From contig JBCCRH010000299.1 in NCBI GenBank assembly GCA_039208045.1, forward strand, positions 1 to 8,016: a stretch of 8,016 nucleotides of DNA, read 5' to 3'. Of the stretch, positions 6,382 to 8,016 are shown in pieces (position 1 is the first letter of the stretch; every line of letters begins with the position of its first letter). Origin of the DNA: JBCCRH01 sp039208045 (GTDB taxonomy: Bacteria > Bacteroidota > Bacteroidia > Chitinophagales > Saprospiraceae). A program made the position numbers and the translations under genes. The notes under the pieces are model-generated. The model was given only the letters and a program-made list of their open reading frames with translations, ran no database searches and was not told where the DNA came from.

Positions 6382-7707
6382 ATGAAATTCAGCTACTTGC
6401 TTCCACTTGCCATTTTATCTTGCATTTATGCTCAAGCTCAACACCAACCTGCCATACTCACCGTACATCAAGAAAGCGATCTTTACCACACACCCGTACA
6501 AATAAGAGTGAGCCAACTCCCATCCTTGGAAAAAATCCAATTCACACTAGAGGCAAAGGACGCCAAAGGGCATACTTGGCAATCAGAAGCGTACTATATT
6601 ACCAATAGCAATGGGCAAGTTGATCTTGCTGAGGCACCTTCTGTAGGTGGTAGCTACTTAGGGATTCACCCAATGGGGCTTTTCTGGTCGATGAAAAGCA
6701 AGGATTACCACCAAATAGCTACGAATAAGGGATTCAATGCTACTGTGAGTGTAAAACTGAAAGGAAAGACTATTGCTACGCAATCTTTCTACCGCCGTAG
6801 TACCCGAGAGTTGGAAGCGCTTGGTATTCAAAAAATAGAAAAGCGAGATAGCATCTTTGCTAATTGTTACTTCCCTAAAAGTGCGCAGCGACTGCCTGCA
6901 ATTATTTTTATAGGTGGCTCAGGAGGGAATTTTCGAGAAGAGCGTACCTCGCTATACGCTAGTGAAGGGTTCGTAACGCTAGATTTAAAATACTTTAGAG
7001 GAGAAGGACTTCCTGATGGAATCATTGATATTCCGTTGGAATATGTTCACCGAGCACACCAATGGCTCATGCAACAGCCACAAGTTGATCCGACTCGCAT
7101 TGGAGTGGCTGGTCGTTCACGAGGCTCAGAGCTTACGCTGTTGTATGCTACTAAATACAACGTCAGTTTCGCTATTGCTCAGGTACCTTCCAACGTGGTA
7201 TGGTTTGGCTGGGCCGACAATAAATCTTCTTGGACGTATCAAGGGCAACCTTACGCCTATGCTGAATACACTGATGAGGAGTCGGAGCAGATAGAATTGG
7301 AAATGCAAGCCAAAGGCATACAATATCATGATGGCCCCAAGTTTTTGAGTGCGTTTAAAAATGAGGCACTCATCGAAAAAGCTGCCATTGCAGTGGAAGA
7401 AATACAATGCCCACTGCTTTTGATTTCCGGTAAGGACGATAAAGTGTGGCCCTCTACAATGATGGCGAACCGAATCGTAGATCGCTTGATCAGGGAGGAC
7501 TTCCAGCACGAGTTCTTACACCTCGCCTATGAAGATGCCGGTCATAATTTTGCAGGCGGTGGTCAGGGGTGCGGCATCCCATTTCTACCTGCTGAGGATT
7601 ACTCCAACAGTACTGCCCGAGGCGGTACCGACAGAGGGAATGCACTTGCAGCAGCAGACTCTTGGAAACAGCTTTTACGGTTTTTATATAGGCATGTGGG
7701 GGGATAG
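6382..7707 (+). CDS. Exported alpha/beta hydrolase, BAAT / acyl-CoA thioesterase-like
   Basis: From the chosen ATG it has 441 residues. MKFSYLLPLAILSCIYAQA followed by QHQP looks like a signal peptide with a signal peptidase I site after AQA; Cys14 in AILSC makes a weaker lipoprotein alternative. An ATG at 6370 would add MLSP, which spoils the signal peptide's basic start, so 6382 is preferred. Residues ~25-140 form a beta-rich domain like the BAAT/thioesterase N-terminal domain, including GLFWSM. The catalytic domain follows: IGGSGGNFRE, LKYFRGEGLP, nucleophile Ser246 in GVAGRSRGSEL, the acid at Asp352/353 in SGKDDKVWPS, and His388 in AGHNF. The tail GGTDRGNALAAADSW is usual for the family. 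Relatives cleave or transfer acyl groups from CoA thioesters or bile-acid CoAs, but export makes a CoA substrate unlikely, so the true substrate is unknown. It lies 130 bases after lpxK, behind the inverted repeat, and is probably a separate unit. Confidence 0.85.
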   Translation: MKFSYLLPLAILSCIYAQAQHQPAILTVHQESDLYHTPVQIRVSQLPSLEKIQFTLEAKDAKGHTWQSEAYYITNSNGQVDLAEAPSVGGSYLGIHPMGLFWSMKSKDYHQIATNKGFNATVSVKLKGKTIATQSFYRRSTRELEALGIQKIEKRDSIFANCYFPKSAQRLPAIIFIGGSGGNFREERTSLYASEGFVTLDLKYFRGEGLPDGIIDIPLEYVHRAHQWLMQQPQVDPTRIGVAGRSRGSELTLLYATKYNVSFAIAQVPSNVVWFGWADNKSSWTYQGQPYAYAEYTDEESEQIELEMQAKGIQYHDGPKFLSAFKNEALIEKAAIAVEEIQCPLLLISGKDDKVWPSTMMANRIVDRLIREDFQHEFLHLAYEDAGHNFAGGGQGCGIPFLPAEDYSNSTARGGTDRGNALAAADSWKQLLRFLYRHVGG

Positions 7708-7718
7708 CTTTAGCTATC
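7703..7718 (+). terminator. Short hairpin spanning the hydrolase stop codon (possible weak terminator)
   Basis: GATAGC (7703-7708) can pair with GCTATC (7713-7718) around TTTA. It includes the TAG stop of the hydrolase gene (7705-7707) and is followed by GTTTCAATT, a poor T-tract. The stem is only 6-7 pairs and AT-containing, so termination here is uncertain. Confidence 0.3.
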
Positions 7719-7733
7719 GTTTCAATTACTTGC

Positions 7734-7973
7734 ATGGCTGCTCCACTAATTCTTGCACCTTGTACACTCCGCAATAGGTATGTCCTCAAAATGGGGTTTG
7801 ATCTGCTCAAGATCAAGGGGATGCTCAGCAATAAATATCTTATTTCTGAAGAGTATAGCGTATCCAAACAAAAGCTCTTTAAGCTAGAAGCCATTGAAGA
7901 AGCAGAGCTTTGTATACAGCTCATTGGAGCTATTTTGGAGAAGCCAGCAAAGAAAAAAATTGCGGAAGAGTAA
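7734..7973 (+). CDS. Doubtful small hypothetical protein
   Basis: A 79-codon reading frame from ATG 7734 to TAA 7971-7973. I do not recognise it. From Met20 (ATG at 7791) the sequence looks protein-like: charged, Lys/Glu/Leu/Ile-rich, probably helical, ending KPAKKKIAEE. The first 19 residues look less like coding sequence, so a 60-residue product from 7791 is a reasonable alternative. The frame stays open upstream to 7692 without another standard start. There it would encode a hydrophobic stretch, so a decayed or mis-read larger gene cannot be excluded. No good promoter or Shine-Dalgarno sequence was found. It follows the hydrolase gene by 26 bases on the same strand. Apart from this frame, bases 7708-8016 show nothing I can assign. 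Confidence 0.35.
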   Translation: MAAPLILAPCTLRNRYVLKMGFDLLKIKGMLSNKYLISEEYSVSKQKLFKLEAIEEAELCIQLIGAILEKPAKKKIAEE

Positions 7974-8016
7974 TTTTTTCCATTTTGGTGGTTACCTTTT
8001 TCTTGCTAATGGTATT

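Noticed and set aside
7490..7924. A 144-codon open frame on the minus strand across the hydrolase 3' end and the following gap
   Set aside because: Most of it is antisense to the conserved catalytic end of the hydrolase, and its Ser/Arg/His-rich translation resembles no protein I recognise.
7930..8016. Minus-strand frame open at the right edge, ending in TAG at 7932-7930, which could be the 3' end of a gene entering from the right
   Set aside because: Only 28 codons are visible, the translation has no recognisable motif, and frames of this length are common by chance. More sequence to the right would decide it.

Overview
This window looks like an ordinary chromosomal segment of a member of the Bacteroidota, possibly a Saprospira/Lewinella-like marine gliding bacterium (tentative). 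The grounds are: two good matches to the Bacteroidota housekeeping promoter (TTTG-type -33, 19-base spacer, TAnnTTTG -7); almost no Shine-Dalgarno sequences ahead of genes; a Gram-negative lipid A gene (lpxK); and a bacterial kynurenine 3-monooxygenase, which is known in part of this phylum. Base composition is moderate.

Layout. Bases 1-170 are non-coding apart from a possible unseen 3' end of an upstream gene. They hold a direct-repeat/palindrome cluster and a strong promoter for hutH (171-1697, +), histidine ammonia-lyase. The 3' end of hutH overlaps by 47 bases, tail to tail, an MscS-type mechanosensitive channel gene on the minus strand (1651-2997). A short divergent region (2998-3124) carries a promoter for a three-gene plus-strand operon: a small PAP2-related membrane protein (3125-3793), kynurenine 3-monooxygenase kmo (3811-5187) and lipid A 4'-kinase lpxK (5184-6251). 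kmo and lpxK share an ATGA overlap. The operon is followed at once by a long imperfect inverted repeat (6253-6316). Next comes an exported alpha/beta hydrolase of the BAAT/acyl-CoA thioesterase type (6382-7707). The last 300 bases hold a small hairpin and one doubtful small ORF (7734-7973).

How the genes relate. hutH starts histidine breakdown, but no other hut genes are in view. kmo belongs to tryptophan-to-quinolinate/NAD synthesis or tryptophan catabolism. lpxK acts in lipid A assembly at the inner membrane, and the PAP2-related protein may be a membrane phosphatase or a non-catalytic relative. The kmo-lpxK pairing makes no obvious pathway sense and may only reflect shared transcription. 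I saw no mobile element, phage, CRISPR, tRNA, rRNA or defence system. I did not find a convincing new biological system. The best leads are the hutH operator-like repeats, the nested palindrome after lpxK, the duplicated membrane module in the channel, and the exported BAAT-type hydrolase.
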